Positions 22,761 through 35,078 are shown, counted from the stretch's first letter. The stretch: DNA of 64,000 nt from Carya illinoinensis (GCF_018687715.1 NC_056753.1:11182501-11246500); one strand, 5' to 3'. A program made the numbers and translations. Notes: generated from the letters alone by a model not told the origin.

Positions 22761-24712
22761 GGGTTTTTTGTTGGGTTTTTTTATTGGGCTTTTTTTAGAC
22801 TTTTTTCCTTGACTCAATTAACATTTCAATTTTACAATTTGCAACTCTAATCGGATTTGGGCTTCTATATCAATTTTTTTTTGAAAATATAATTTGAGAT
22901 TTCTAATTTATCTAACCAAAATTATCACATTAGAAAATGAAACTAAATTCAAAACCCATCACTATAAAAAATAAAACTAAATTCAAATGTGCAACCAAAA
23001 TTAAAAACTAAATTAAAACTAAATACACAAATTAAAATTACATAACCAAAATTACAACCTAAAATTAAAAATACATAACCAAAATTAAAACCTAAAATTA
23101 AAAATACATAACCAAAGGTCCAAAATTACAACCTAAAATCATTCATTCAAAATTACAAGTTAAAAAAACACAACCAAATCTAGCATCCCCGTGTTATTGT
23201 CATTTCAACAACAACAACAACAACAAACAAAATAACATAGAGCCAAAAACACCAATCATCTAACCCATCCAGATTCCATCATCTATCCTCCCAAATTATC
23301 CAATCAACTCATGTCTCATCATCCAACAACAAGTTCTAATTCCAACATCAATAAGTTACAATTTACAACTTGCAATAATAGAACCAATACAAATTACAAA
23401 AAATGTTATTTTTCAACTTGTGCCTAAAAAAGAAGAACAAAATTAGTAAGGAAATAAGATACCATATAAATTTATAAAAATAAAGAAAGAAAAATTGAAA
23501 TAAGATACCAGAAATAAGATTGTCAATCCTCTTCACGAAGTATGTTGGCCATAGAACTGGATTAAGATGTTAAAGTATAAGAAATTAGTATTAGAAAATG
23601 TTAAAATCAACTCATATAACAACTTAAAAAAATCTCTAAATAAATTACCTGAGTCTAGCTTATAGCTCTCTGCATCATCAATGGCTTCCAATCACCAATT
23701 CATTATTAAAGTGACTATTTTTTTAACTGGATTTAGACTTTTAACCTAATTTATGGTTATTAAAATAGCATCATAAGAGGCAAATTAGATCATGATGGAA
23801 AATGAATTTCATCACATTGTGTTGAAAACATTAAGAGGTAGAGAGTACTGTCATGCTATGTTTTCAAAAAAATGTGATGCTTTTCTTGAGTTTTCTCTAA
23901 TTCTAGTATTGTTTAATTATGTGGTTGAGAGTTTGGTTAAGTAAAAGATGTTTAAAGGGATGAATGTGCTTAGGGCCTAAGGCTACAAACTATCTATAGG
24001 GGTGCCGAAAAAAGAGTAATGCCCTGTTTTGAAGCTTAAAACAATTCGCTATATTTCCTTTAATCCCTTGCATCATTTCCTCAACTTTGATTGTTTGTAT
24101 GAAAAACCATTGAAAACAAGGGATAAAAAGAAACCATTTTTTAGCCTAAGCCCTTTGTTTAAAATGGCTCCCCATATGATTTAAAATCTATCAAATACTT
24201 TCTTTATTAAAATTTCCAGATTTGTAGTATTTCTTTGTTATCTTCCATACTTCAATAAATTCCTACCATTTGTACACTTAAACCCATGATCCCCATCCAT
24301 CTCTCATGAAGAAAACCCGTATCTCACCATTTGCAAAGGGACCCGTATCTCACCATATAACACAACCACCATACAACAATCCTAAAATCCACAACTATCT
24401 AGCGATTCCAGCACATAAACAAGCATAATATCCACAACTATCAAGAAAATGAACAAAAATAATGCAAAAATAATTAAGATATAAAAATTATAGAGAGAGA
24501 AAAAGAGAGAGAGGCACCTCGATTTTGCAAATAATGCGCTTTCAAAGGGGCGACGGAGGTCGGAGGGGCAACGGCACGGAAATGGTTCACGGGTTCAGAT
24601 GAGAGGTGAGGGTTCTGAAGAGTGAAGACTCAGATGAGAGATGAGGGAGAAAGTGATTCAGCGACGGGGGAGGGGAGGGAATCGGGGGGGAGGGGGGGAA
24701 TCTAATAAGATG

Positions 24713-24776
24713 CACTGAAAAGGCGCCGTTTGGGATGAAAAGGCGCCATTAAATCCCAAACGGCGCCTTTTCAGTG
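24713..24776. repeat. Perfect 24-bp hairpin with 16-base spacer
   Basis: Arms 24713-24736 and 24753-24776 are exact reverse complements and contain AAAAGGCGCCGTTTGGGAT. The spacer itself contains another GGCGCC. The hairpin is GC-rich within an AT-rich element interior. Confidence 0.9.
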
Positions 24777-24839
24777 ACAGATATTGGGAAAAAAAAAGAC
24801 CGTTTGGGGTTTTTTCTTCTTCTACATTTTACTAATCTA

Positions 24840-26100
24840 CTTCTAAACAATAAAAATAAATTAATAAACAAGTAAAAATATATTTAAGTTAGTAAAAATA
24901 TATTTAAGTAAGTAAAGATATATTTAAGTTAGTAAAAATATATTTAAATTAGTAAAAATATATCCTATTATATATATTATATATTAGTAATACACTAATA
25001 CTAATACTATTAGTCTATTAATATATAGTAAATTAGTAATATTTATTAACTTAATACATATAACTAATAGTATACTATTAAATATATTATATATTAGTAA
25101 TACACTAATACTAATACTATTGGTCTATTAATATATAGTAAATTAGTAATATTTATTAACTTATTTACTATAGTCTAATAACTAGATAGTCTAGATGTAA
25201 TAACTAGTAACTAATAATATGTCTATAACACTAGTTACACTAGTACTAATAGATAATAACTTAAAGATATATATTTAATATATATGTAACTAATAGTATA
25301 CTATTGAACTATATTAGTAATTTACTATATACTAATAGTCTAATACTATTAGTCTATTAATAATTTAGTATATAGTATAATAGTAAATTAGTAATATTTA
25401 TTAACTTATTTACTATAGTCTATAACAAATATTAAATAACTAGATGTAATAACTATTAACTAGTAACTAATTATATGTAATAACACTAGTTACACTAGTA
25501 CTAATAGATAATAACTTAAAAGATATTAATTTAATATATATTAACTAATAGTATACTATTATATATATATATATTATATTAGTAATACACTAATACTAAT
25601 ACTATTAGTCTATTAATATATAGTAATATTTACTAACTTATTTACTATAGTCTAATAACTTATAACTAGATAGTCTAGATGTAATAACCAGTAACTAATA
25701 ATATGTGATAACACTACACTAGTACTAAATTACTAATAGATAATAATTTAAAGATATTAATTTAATATATATATAACTAATAGTATACTATTATATATAT
25801 TAGTAATTTACTATATACTAATAGTCTAATACTATTAGTCTATTAGTATATAGTAAATTAGTAATATTTATTAACTTATTTACTATAAGTTTATAACTAA
25901 TAACTAGTGCTAATTGCTAGTATATTATTGAATTTAACTAATGATGTTACTATATAAGATATAGTTATATAAAATCTATATAATCAATTTTAATTTTTAT
26001 GCATTAGTATTACAATGTTACATGTTATTAAGCATTTTAGTATTTATACATTAATATTACATGTTATTATATTTATATTTATATGATTACTATATAGAAA
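24840..26100. repeat. AT-rich tandem array in the hAT interior
   Basis: A unit of about 225-255 bp with the palindromic phrase AACTAATAGTATACTATT recurs near 25062, 25287, 25542 and 25774, with further partial copies. Almost the only bases used are A and T, with scattered ACTAGT and TCTAGA sites. No coding signal. Confidence 0.8.
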
Positions 26101-26130
26101 AACACATATATTTTTTATAAAATTTGTACA

Positions 26131-26330
26131 TTAGCGGAGCGGAGTCGAATGCAGAGTCGGAGTCGGAGGCGGATGATTGGAGTCGAATCGGAGCGGAGTC
26201 GGAGTTGGATCCGCCTGGACTCCGACTCCGACTCTAACTCTGACTTTCCACCAGAAAAAAAAAACTCCAACAAGTCGGAGTCGGAGCAGAGCAGGAGCGG
26301 AGTTGGGGCTGGAGTCGGATTTTCAGATTT
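26131..26330. repeat. hAT right subterminal repeats
   Basis: GGAGTCGGAG-type repeats dominate, partly mirrored by CTCCGACTCCGAC near 26218-26232. They match the left subterminal region in inverse orientation. Short acidic and basic frames read from them are not genes. Confidence 0.75.
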
Positions 26331-26331
26331 C

Positions 26332-26343
26332 TGCTCAGCCCTA
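26332..26343 (-). repeat. hAT right terminal inverted repeat
   Basis: TGCTCAGCCCTA, exact reverse complement of 22594-22605. Confidence 0.93.
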
Positions 26344-26351
26344 GTTTGAGG
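26344..26351. repeat. hAT target duplication, right (GTTTGAGG)
   Basis: Matches 22586-22593. Confidence 0.93.
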
Positions 26352-26659
26352 CATTATCCATTACAGAAGATGGCGTCCTCTGAGTAGGGCTGGACCCGCA
26401 CTCTACTGAGGGAGGGGTAGGGGTGCCTCAAACCTCGCCCTCCCCTTTGGGTCTCACAGGGAGGTAATTAGCCCTTTGCCATAACGGGGGATGTGGTAAG
26501 TTGTTCGGGCAACCGTAGGGCTGGACCTGCTCTTCTCCGCTGGAGAGGTCGGGTTAGCGCAAGGGCTAGTCCCACCCTCTTAAGACTTTTTTGCATCACA
26601 CATTCATCATTTTAAAATTCAGTATTTAAAATGCTTGTTGAAATTCTGTGGTGTATTTT
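26352..26659. other. Continuation of the non-coding host element
   Basis: GC-richer sequence with repeated phrases GTAGGGCTGGACC and CGCCCTCCCCTTTGGGTC; it joins the sequence left of the hAT element once one duplication copy is removed. No gene. Confidence 0.45.
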
Positions 26660-26757
26660 CATGTGTCAATATTTTGCATAATACGTGTATTATTTTCATA
26701 TATGTACTCATGTGTCAATATTTTGCATAATACGTGTATTATTTTCATATATGTACT
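26660..26757. repeat. Perfect 49-bp tandem duplication
   Basis: Bases 26660-26708 are repeated exactly at 26709-26757 (unit begins CATGTGTCAATATTTTGC). The perfect identity implies a recent slippage-type duplication. Confidence 0.93.
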
Positions 26758-28734
26758 CATTCTCATTCACAACCATTTTTGTGAATTCACCAAACCCACC
26801 TCATTTTTTGCTAAAACATTCACAGAGCCCTTAATGCATTCATCCAAGTTTTGTAGTAATATGATAGTTTGACACATGTAGTTAGGGAACTCTTTTTATT
26901 CTTTGATTACGCCCAACGAATAACGCGGTAGTTGTAGTACAGCTTTGAGATGTCGATTCCACAGAGAGAGAAATTAAAAAAAATAGCAGAAGGAACAAAG
27001 AAACTAAAATTTAAGAAAACAAAAATCAAAATAGCAATGTAAGACAAATCCTTTTTGGAAAGAAATAAACTGAAGAGCCAAAATGTAATAATGAAAAGGT
27101 TTGACCAAAATTAATAGCAATGAAGCATCAGGAATCCCTTACGTAAACTTGATAATTCTATCCATTTCATATTCATTAGATACTCAATTAGAGATCATAG
27201 CACCAGACTCTCTAATTGAAAAATATATCTTTATAACCAATCTAATTGGTTTTCCACCAAGATAAAGATAATTTTCTCTTGGCCATCCCAATTAGTTTTG
27301 TAGCCTCATAGTCGACCTCTAGCACTAAATGGCACATGTTGAATCCATTCCAGAGTTCATTGTCTCAGCCACTGTGAATGAATTGATTTGCACACAAAAT
27401 TGGATCAAAAGGATGCTAATTCATATCTAGATGTGGGATACTTTGTGATGGTAGACAAGGAGGAGGGTGGTGATCAACCTGAATACGATAATCACTCTTA
27501 ATTCATTGATTTTTTTAATTTATTTTTTATATTCATTTAACTGGTATTAATTTCAAATTTAATTATTGTAAGGTCAACTGTGATCCATAAGGGTAGTTCT
27601 ACATATGGGTGTAACCAGTCTGATTTGATCTAGTTTTGGACAAATTTTGGAACCAAACCGATATATATATATATATATCGATTTTAGAAATTTAAGAACC
27701 GATGCAAAACTAATTCATCATCAAAACCAAAACTTATGGTTTTAGTCCGATTTATCGATTCATAATACTACCATAGAATTAATTAAATAAAAAATATTGA
27801 GAAATATATATAATCAAATGTGTAAAAATGTATTTATAAAAATGAATATATATAATAAGTTATTATGTCAAAAATGTATTTATCCTTGATATATATATAT
27901 ATATAAAGTAAGCTTATATTAATAACTTAATATTAATTATATTAGTTTTATGTTATAAGATTGAAATTGAAATGTTATATCAAAGTAGAGCTCTCTTAAA
28001 AGGAGAGGAGAAGAACAAATTATGCTTTCATTTCCTCCGTATGGAGCACAAAGTTATGTACATTATAGTCTTCAACAAGCCAGCTGCACTCTAGGTAGTA
28101 TCAGACCGGACCGGTTATGAACCAAACCTAACTGGTCTGGTCAGGTTTGACCAAATTATCAATGTTTTTTTTTTTTTTAACACCCTTAGTTTTAAGTTAG
28201 TTGCTATATGACTCCATGTGTTTGGACCCACCATTTCCATTTGTTTGTATAGTTTCTTTGTTAATTATTTTTTGTATTTATATAATGTTTGTAACTCTAA
28301 TTCACTTTCCTAATAATCTTTCAAGTTTTATAATCTCTTATCACATCTCACACACTTTTCAATTCCCACCACTGTGACCACCCCAAATGACAAGAAAATA
28401 GTCAACTATAATCTTGTTACAATTTGTCATTTAATTTTGTTGTTATTATTCATTTAAATTATATGAAAACTTGTAATATTATTTAGATTAATTTGTATTA
28501 TTGTAATAGTCTAGGATGATTAATTACAACTTAGTAGTTAGTAGTATACAAGTTTTTAACGTGTATTATTGTAATATCTTATATTAATTTTTTTAAAGTT
28601 TAATCATGAATGCATGAGTGTAAGAAATTAACAATGATATTTTTGGGCCAGTGGGTTGGACCAATATTTTGTGGTAGGGTAGGGATGGATGGATAAGCTG
28701 TTTGCCCCCAGGTCCTCGCCCTTGGCACTCGAAC
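26758..28734. other. No gene seen
   Basis: AT-rich. Two features stand out: a phrase near 26905 (ACGCCCAACGAATAACGCGG) that looks retroelement-derived, and a block at about 27600-28185 whose ends (GGGTGTAACC, TTAACACCC) hint at a small inverted-repeat element with ACCGGT-type sequence, without a verifiable target duplication. Short AT runs lie at 27662-27679 and 27885-27903. Confidence 0.4.
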
Positions 28735-30225
28735 TGTTAGGGACCCCGGTTTTGTCCCTAACACTAAAGACCACGAGCTTGCCTTGGTGAGGATGATGAC
28801 CAAGTGACCTTGCCAACTTGCTTGGCCTTCCACAAAGGATTGGTGTTTGGGTGATGAAATGATGAAGATGATGATGATGAAATAGTAGGGTAATCTAAGT
28901 GGTGATTTGGTGCATTTGATGCAATGTGGAATGACTTGATGGTTGCTCTTGATGTTGGCACCACTTGGATGATGCTTAGGTTTGGTATGGTGAAGTGTAG
29001 CTAGGGTTTTGGATTGTGGCTAAGGGGGATTACGAAATTGGGAAGTGATGAATTAGGGTTGAAGTGTAGGATAGATTGTTCCTTGACATTAGGGATTGGC
29101 TTAGGTAAGATGAAGAATGTAGGATTTGGATATGGTAAGAGGATGAGATTGGATGGTATTTGAATGAGTCTAGAGTTGTTCCTAGAGTTTAGGGATTTGG
29201 AGATGATAGGATTTGAATATGGCAAGCGGATGAGGATCTTTGGTAGGATTTGAAAAGATGGAGATGATTGAGGGAGAATTCCTAAGTTGTAGGAATCTAT
29301 CAAGGAAAGATAGGGTTTCGATTTTGGCAAGTGGCAAGGGTTTTGGTCGACTTGAGTAATTTTAGGAATTGAGTGAGTTTAGAGATTGGATTTCCTAAAA
29401 TGTTGGGATTGGAATTTGAGTTTGAATTTGGGAAAGTGGTTGGCTGAAGATGGAGATGAAGGGATAGGATGGGATTTGGAAGATGAGATGATGATTTCTA
29501 AAATGTAGGAATTACGTTGTGGGAATTAAGGTGGTTTCGGCTAGGGTTTGTCAGACTAGATGAATGGTGGTTAGAGTTGCCAACTAAGGTAAGAGATGTG
29601 CATGGAATGATGGGAAGAATTTATAGAAAGTAGCAAACACTTTAATGGTCGAGAATGAGGATATGGAAGGATCAAATGAGCAATGGAAGAATGAACACCA
29701 AGAACAAAATGATGAATACTCAAGAACAAAGTAAAATACTTAAGAACTTGAATGGACAAACGGTAACAAATCAACTAATGATTCACGGATTGCACAATAA
29801 TTGAAATAAATCTTATGAATTGATAACTTGATCAAAACAAGGATAACAACTTGGATTCACGAATTGCACTAAGTTGTAAGATCAAGATAAATGAATCACA
29901 CCTATTTACGAATTGCAAGGTATGATTTTCAATTTGGGATTCATGAGTTGCATCCAAAAAGCCCAAGTGCCTAGCACCGATTGTTGATTTCCTAAACAAA
30001 ATAATCCTCCTCTAGGGAATTTGTCAAAAGATGTAAATGCAAAGACTAAAGGTCCTATTTATAAGGATTACAACTTGAAAATCTCAATAGGTCCATTGGA
30101 AAATAAATAATTAAATTAAAATAAACAATAAACAATAACATAGTTGGCATGGGCCAAGTTGACCCATAGCATGCATGAGCCCATGGGTTGGCTAGGTTGG
30201 CCCTTCTCTTCATGGGGTCCTACCA
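28735..30225 (-). repeat. E2 3' LTR
   Basis: It has 1,491 bp; on the element strand it opens TGGTAGGACCCC and ends GGTCCCTAACA. It contains a GATGATGATGATG microsatellite near 28864 and about four copies of a TTCACGAATTGCA-like phrase in 29780-29955. Open frames inside are low-complexity and not called. Confidence 0.85.
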
Positions 30226-30241
30226 TTCCCCCTCTCTTCAA
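30226..30241 (-). other. E2 polypurine tract
   Basis: On the minus strand TTGAAGAGAGGGGGAA adjoins the LTR start TGGTAGG. Confidence 0.8.
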
Positions 30242-30244
30242 GAA

Positions 30245-32190
30245 CATCCTTGCGCCAAGAATTAAATTTCAGAATGTCCATGCCCTCTCCTCATTCTCTT
30301 CCGTAGCCATCTACATGGCAACTCCTTTGCCCAACTTTTCTAATATTGAGACCTCACCCGACTTGGCCTCCTTGGATGCAAAAGTTACCCATATATTCTT
30401 CTTGGACCCTAACTTGAATTCAATGGTCCTTTTGTTGTAGTCAAGCACTACCCTTCCAAAGCCCTTGAGCCATGGATTGCCCAATACAATCTCAAGCTCT
30501 ACCAAAGGAAGTATATGTAAATTCGCCACTACTCTCACTCATTGCACATTCATTTTTACTTCTTTTACTAGCCCTTCACATTTCATCTTGTCCCCACTAG
30601 CTATCTTTATCTCGAATGGCTCTATAGCAATCGAATTCAACCCAACTTTGGCAACAAGGATGGAGTTGATGAAGTTGTGTGTGGAGCCACAATCTACCAA
30701 CAAAGAAACTTCAATTTTTCCTATCCATGTCATTACCCTCATGGAAGTATGTTTTTGGGTCCCCATCAAGGTATTAAGGGACAACTCAGCCTCCTCATAA
30801 TTTTTTTATTCACTTTGGTCTCATCTTGGTTGTACTCTTGGCTAGAGGATTCCACAAAATAACCATCATCTTCTTCCTCACTTCTTTCATCAACCAACAT
30901 GTACACTTGTCTTGTTCTACATTTGTGCCCTATACCCCATTTTTCTCCACACCTAAAACAAAGACCATTTTTTATTCTATCTTAGACCTTTTCTTTTGAA
31001 AGCTTCTTCACTTCAAGTAGCTTAGATTTAGAAGCACTCCCCCTTTCCTCCTTACCTTTCCAAAGAACATTGGTTTGCAAGGGTGTAGTAACCTCACTCC
31101 CTATTTCCTTAGATTGACATTTCTCCATATTAGTGCTCTCTTCTAGGATCTCCTCCATCCTCATAGCTTCTTGAATCTTAGAGGGTTATTTCAACTTAAT
31201 TTCCTTGGCTATCCCAGGCTTCAACCCATCCACAAACGTGCCCACAAAGGCCTCCTCAGACTACCCTCTCACAAGAGTTTATAGTTGCCTAAATTCTTCA
31301 ATGTAACTATGCACTTTGCCTTCTTGCCTTAACTTGGCAAGTTGGCCATGGTGGTTAATAATAGGGATGACCCAAATTGCATGAGGAACTCTTTATCAAA
31401 AGTCGTCCAACCCAATCTTCTTCTTTCCTTCTCATATTGGTTTCGGATCCACCTCCACCACTTACTTGCTTTCCCTTAAAAAAGAAAAACACGTCGTCGA
31501 CACCCTCTCATGTCTAGGCACCTCATACGCATGAAAGTAGTGGTCAACCTTGTCAAACCATTAATTTGGTCTCTTATTTCCCCGGTCATAAGCTTGGTTT
31601 CCCCTTTTATCTTTATGGTGGTCAACATCATACCCTCTCTCATGATGGTATCTTTTTCTCTCATAATGGCCTCCACGACCATAAGGCCTCTCATAACCAT
31701 GCTCTCAAACTTGCCCTCAAAAACGTCTTCTGTTGGTGGCCTCTCAAGCCTTACATCTTGATACTCTTCTCTCATACTATGAGTTCTAGTTGGTTGGTCA
31801 ACATTGGGGATCCATCTCTCAACAACAACTCGATTGTTTTCAATTCTAACACCCCTTCTAAACTTATTTTGTGGTAGCTCATGAAAGGACCCTGTGACAG
31901 TTGTCTCGGCCCCATCCACAAGGACCTCATGCCCTTGCCTATTCAGACTTGGTGGTGGTCTTTGCCCATTAGTTTCTACCATTCTCCTCTCAAGGCTTGC
32001 ATTGGTCTCCCTCTTTAAGGTCTCCATGTTCCTTCTACTCTCCTCAATCGCACGGTTGGTAGCATTCAAGGACATTGTAAATTCAGCCAAGGTAGTCTTG
32101 ACCTCATTGATGAGGTTGTCAAGCCTTAAGCCTTGCCTTTCTATGGCCTCTCTTTGTTCCCAGTTGGAACCACATGACTCATGGCTAGCA
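30245..32190 (-). pseudogene. E2 gag-protease (broken)
   Basis: The structural polyprotein of a Ty3-type element. The N-terminal Gag part (32150-31476) is basic and charged and open for 204 codons. A Lys-rich linker follows at 31164-30982, then a zinc knuckle CFRCGEKWGIGHKC at about 30970-30925, after a TAG at 30982-30984. The retropepsin-like domain (30784-30311) shows LLVDCGSTHNFI, where the family's catalytic Asp-Ser-Gly has become Asp-Cys-Gly, then a conserved LGNPWL motif. Stops lie between the blocks, including one near 30539. The frame ends shortly after the protease; no polymerase domain follows. Capsid and protease are unlikely to be functional. Confidence 0.78.
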
Positions 32191-32524
32191 ATTTGGTGGG
32201 TGGGGTTTGCTCTTAGTTCACAAGTCCAACCTTGGGTCCTCCACCTTCAATGGTGGTCGACCCCTCTTGCACAAAAGGTCCAACACTGGGTTAATACAAT
32301 CAACTTGTGTGGTTGACTCCTACAATCACACTATTCCTTTCTCCTCTGCAATCCCCAAACTTTGTGCAATTAACAATTCAATCAATAAAAATTTTGAGAT
32401 CTACGAAGGTCTCCCTCCACCAATTCACAAAGTTTGGGTTAATACGTCGTTTACCTCTTTAGAGAAATGTGAGCTTCTCAAAATCTCCAAGCAAGGTAGC
32501 CCTCTCAATGAAAGCACCAATGAA
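32191..32524 (-). other. E2 leader and primer region
   Basis: Between the 5' LTR and gag. Next to the LTR the minus strand reads TTCATTGGTGCTTTCATTGA; the TGGTGCTTTC part is in the expected primer-site position but is not the initiator tRNA-Met site used by E1, E3 and E4. I cannot name the tRNA from sequence alone. Confidence 0.55.
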
Positions 32525-33964
32525 TGTTAGGGACCCCGGTCTTGTTCTTAACACTAAGGATCATGAGCTTGCCTTTGTGAGGATGATGACCGAGCCAACT
32601 TGCTTGGCCTTCCACAAAGGGTTGGTGTTTGGGTGATGAAATGACGAAGATGATGATGATGAAATAGTAGGGTAATCTAAGTGATGATTTGGTGCATTTG
32701 ATGCAATGTGGAACAACTTGATGGTTGCCCTTGATATTTGCGCCACTTGGATGATGCTTAGGGTGGATATGGTGAAGTGTAACTAGGGTTTTGGGTGGTG
32801 GCTAAGGGGGATTACGAAATTGGGAAGTGATGGATTAGGGTTAGAGTGTAGGATAGATTGCTCCTTGACTTTAGGGATTGGCTAAGGTAAAATGAGGAAT
32901 GTAGGATTTGGATATGGTAAGAGAATAAAGTTGGATGGTGTTTGAATGAGTCTAGAGTTGTTCCTAGAGTTTAGGAATTTGGAGATGATAGGATTTGAAT
33001 ATGGCAAGCGGATGAGGATCTTTGGTAGGATTTGAAAAGATGGAGATGATTGATGGAGAATTTCTAAGTTGTAGGAATCTATTAAGAAAAGATAGGGTTT
33101 TGGTTTTAGCAAGTGGAAAGGGTCTTGGTCGACTTGAGCGGTTTCGGTTTTAGCAAGTGGAAAGGGTCTTGGCCGACTTGAGCAATTCTAGGAATTGAGT
33201 GAGCTTAGAGATTAGATTTCTTAAAATGTTGGGATTGGAATTTGAATTTGGGAAAGTGGTTGGTCGAAGATGGAGATGAAGGGATATGATGAGATTTGGA
33301 AGATGAGATGAGGATTCTTAAATGTAGGAATTACTTTGTGAGAATCTAGGCAGTTTTAGCTAGAGTTTGTGAGACTAGATGAAGGGTGACTAGAGTTGCC
33401 AACTAAGGCAAAAGATGTGTATGGAATGATGGGAAGAATTTAGGAAAAGTGGAAAACACTTTAATGGTCGAGAATGAGGATATGAAAGGATCAAATGAGT
33501 AATAGAAGAATGACACCAAGAATAAAATGATGAACACTCAAGAATAAATCTCATGAATTGATAGCTTAATAAAAACAAGGATAACAACTTAGATTTACGA
33601 ATTGTACCAAGTTGGAAGATCAAGATAAATGAATCACACTTATTTACGAATTGTAAGGTGTGATCCTCTCTTTGGGATTTACGAGTTGCACCCAAAAAGC
33701 CCAAGTGCCTAGCACTGATTGTTGATCTCGTAAACAAAATAATCATCCTCTAGAAAATTTGTCAAAAGATGTAAATGCAAAAACTAAGGGTCCTATTTAT
33801 AGGGATTACAACTTGGAAACCTCCAATAGGTCCCTTGAAAAATAAACAATTAAATTAAAATAATCAATAAACAATAACATAGTTGGCATAGGTCAAGTTG
33901 ACCTATAGCATGCATGAGCTCATGAGTGGGCTAGGTTGACCATTCTCTTCATGGAGTCCTACCA
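32525..33964 (-). repeat. E2 5' LTR
   Basis: It has 1,440 bp and the same ends as 28735-30225. Relative to the other copy it lacks about 90 bp around 33548 (the region matching 29727-29815) and carries a roughly 40-bp local duplication near 33100-33180 (AAGTGGAAAGGGTCTTGG twice). Confidence 0.85.
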
Positions 33965-34818
33965 AGGGGTTCCAGGTCTCGTTGTGCTAGGATGGGTCCG
34001 GGAAGATGATCTCCCTCCTTATGGATGTATGTAGCACTCCTAATTTGAATAATGATTAGATAAAATAAAAAAATTAAAAATTGAAATAGAAATTTATTTA
34101 TTTTTAAGTAATGTTGGAAAAATGAAGTTATTAGAAATTTTGGAAATATTGAAAATTTTGTGCTTTGCCAAACATACCCTGATTTTAATGCGATGAAAAT
34201 TGATGTAAACTTTTACAAACGAGTGAAAGCCCTGGTAATATTTTGTAATTTACCTGTGTAATAGCTATACGGAGGTGGTAAATATTAAAGTGGGCTTATG
34301 GTGGGCACAATCTAGGCCATTAGGATCTCTTGGGACGAGCAATTTCTAGGAATTTTTGAAATAAGAGAATTTTTTCTTGAATCAGTCACAGAAGATAAAA
34401 TAAAAAGTTTTTTTTGTTATACAATTAAGAAGTTATGTTACGTATAATTATTTATATATATACTTTTTACATATTATATTAATATAATTGATTAAATTAA
34501 TTATTTTATACTAAAAAAAAATATCATAATGATATAAATAAATATATATATAAAAATAACTCCACGTATATATTTACCCTTAAAGTGTGACAAAAATAAA
34601 AGAATTTTACTATTCATAAGCCCCTCTATCACACTTCATATAATTTTTATTATTTTTATTTTTTTAAATTTTTTTAATTTTAAAATAATTAAATTATTTT
34701 ACTAATCATCTATTATCACACATTTGATAATAAAAACAATTTAAAATAATTTTTCAAAACAAAATCGTGGAACACTTTCTCCCACAAATCCTCCATCGAA
34801 ACACACGGTTATGAGTTT
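33965..34818. other. AT-rich stretch upstream of the hydrolase gene
   Basis: No gene or clear element. Long A/T runs from 34370 to 34750. It would contain the distal promoter of the gene at 34942. Confidence 0.5.
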
Positions 34819-34825
34819 TATATAA
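34819..34825 (+). promoter_or_regulatory. Candidate TATA box of the hydrolase gene
   Basis: TATATAA lies 117 bases before the start codon, in an otherwise plausible promoter-to-leader transition from AT-rich to mixed sequence. The transcription start is not known. Confidence 0.4.
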
Positions 34826-34941
34826 TTTAATATAAAGTTTTGGACCCTCCTGGCCTCCTCCCGCCATTGACACTGTCACCGTATGAAAGAATCTCTCATC
34901 CTTTTTTCTGTGGGCTCTGTGTTTGTGGTGTGAAATTAGTA

Positions 34942-35078
34942 ATGGCTTGGGCTCTGCCATTGCCGCCCTTGAAATTAGCAGCAGCATCATCATCTCAAGA
35001 GTCATCCTCTTCCTCTTCCTCTTCCTCTTCTCCTTCTTCCTTTAGCTACAGACCTGCTGTTATTCTTCCAGTTTAGTT

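Larger units (their letters stand above)
22594..26343. mobile_element. Non-autonomous hAT (Ac-like) DNA transposon
   Basis: The element is 3,750 bp with perfect 12-bp terminal inverted repeats TAGGGCTGAGCA / TGCTCAGCCCTA and a perfect 8-bp target duplication, the hallmark of the hAT superfamily; the TAGGG start is Ac-like. Inside each end there are many copies of GGAGTCGG or its complement (22617-22760 and 26131-26330). The interior has no transposase: it is AT-rich, with a perfect 24-bp-arm hairpin at 24713-24776 and an AT tandem array at about 24840-26100. A possible decayed splice site near 23650 could be a trace of a host or transposase exon. It must rely on transposase from elsewhere. 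Confidence 0.92.
28735..33964 (-). mobile_element. E2: LTR element reduced to gag-protease
   Basis: Two LTRs (28735-30225 and 32525-33964) begin TGTTAGGGACC and end GTCCTACCA on the plus strand. The coding strand is minus: gag followed by a zinc knuckle and a protease, then directly the polypurine tract and the LTR. Reverse transcriptase, RNase H and integrase are missing, and the internal region is only 2.3 kb. The flanks (CGAAC left, AGGGG right) do not form a duplication, so the copy may be a recombinant between two insertions or have altered ends. The LTRs differ at many positions and by about 50 bp in length, which suggests an older element. Confidence 0.85.

Noticed and set aside
22539..22817. 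Open frame on the minus strand rich in Ser/Glu/Arg at the hAT left end (and its mirror at 26115-26354)
   Set aside because: It is a direct translation of the GGAGTCGG subterminal repeats and crosses the TIR.
27600..28185. Small inverted-repeat element (ends GGGTGTAACC and TTAACACCC)
   Set aside because: No matching target duplication and the inverted repeat is short and imperfect.
31510..32530. Long open frames on the plus strand across E2 gag
   Set aside because: They are antisense shadows of the minus-strand gag.
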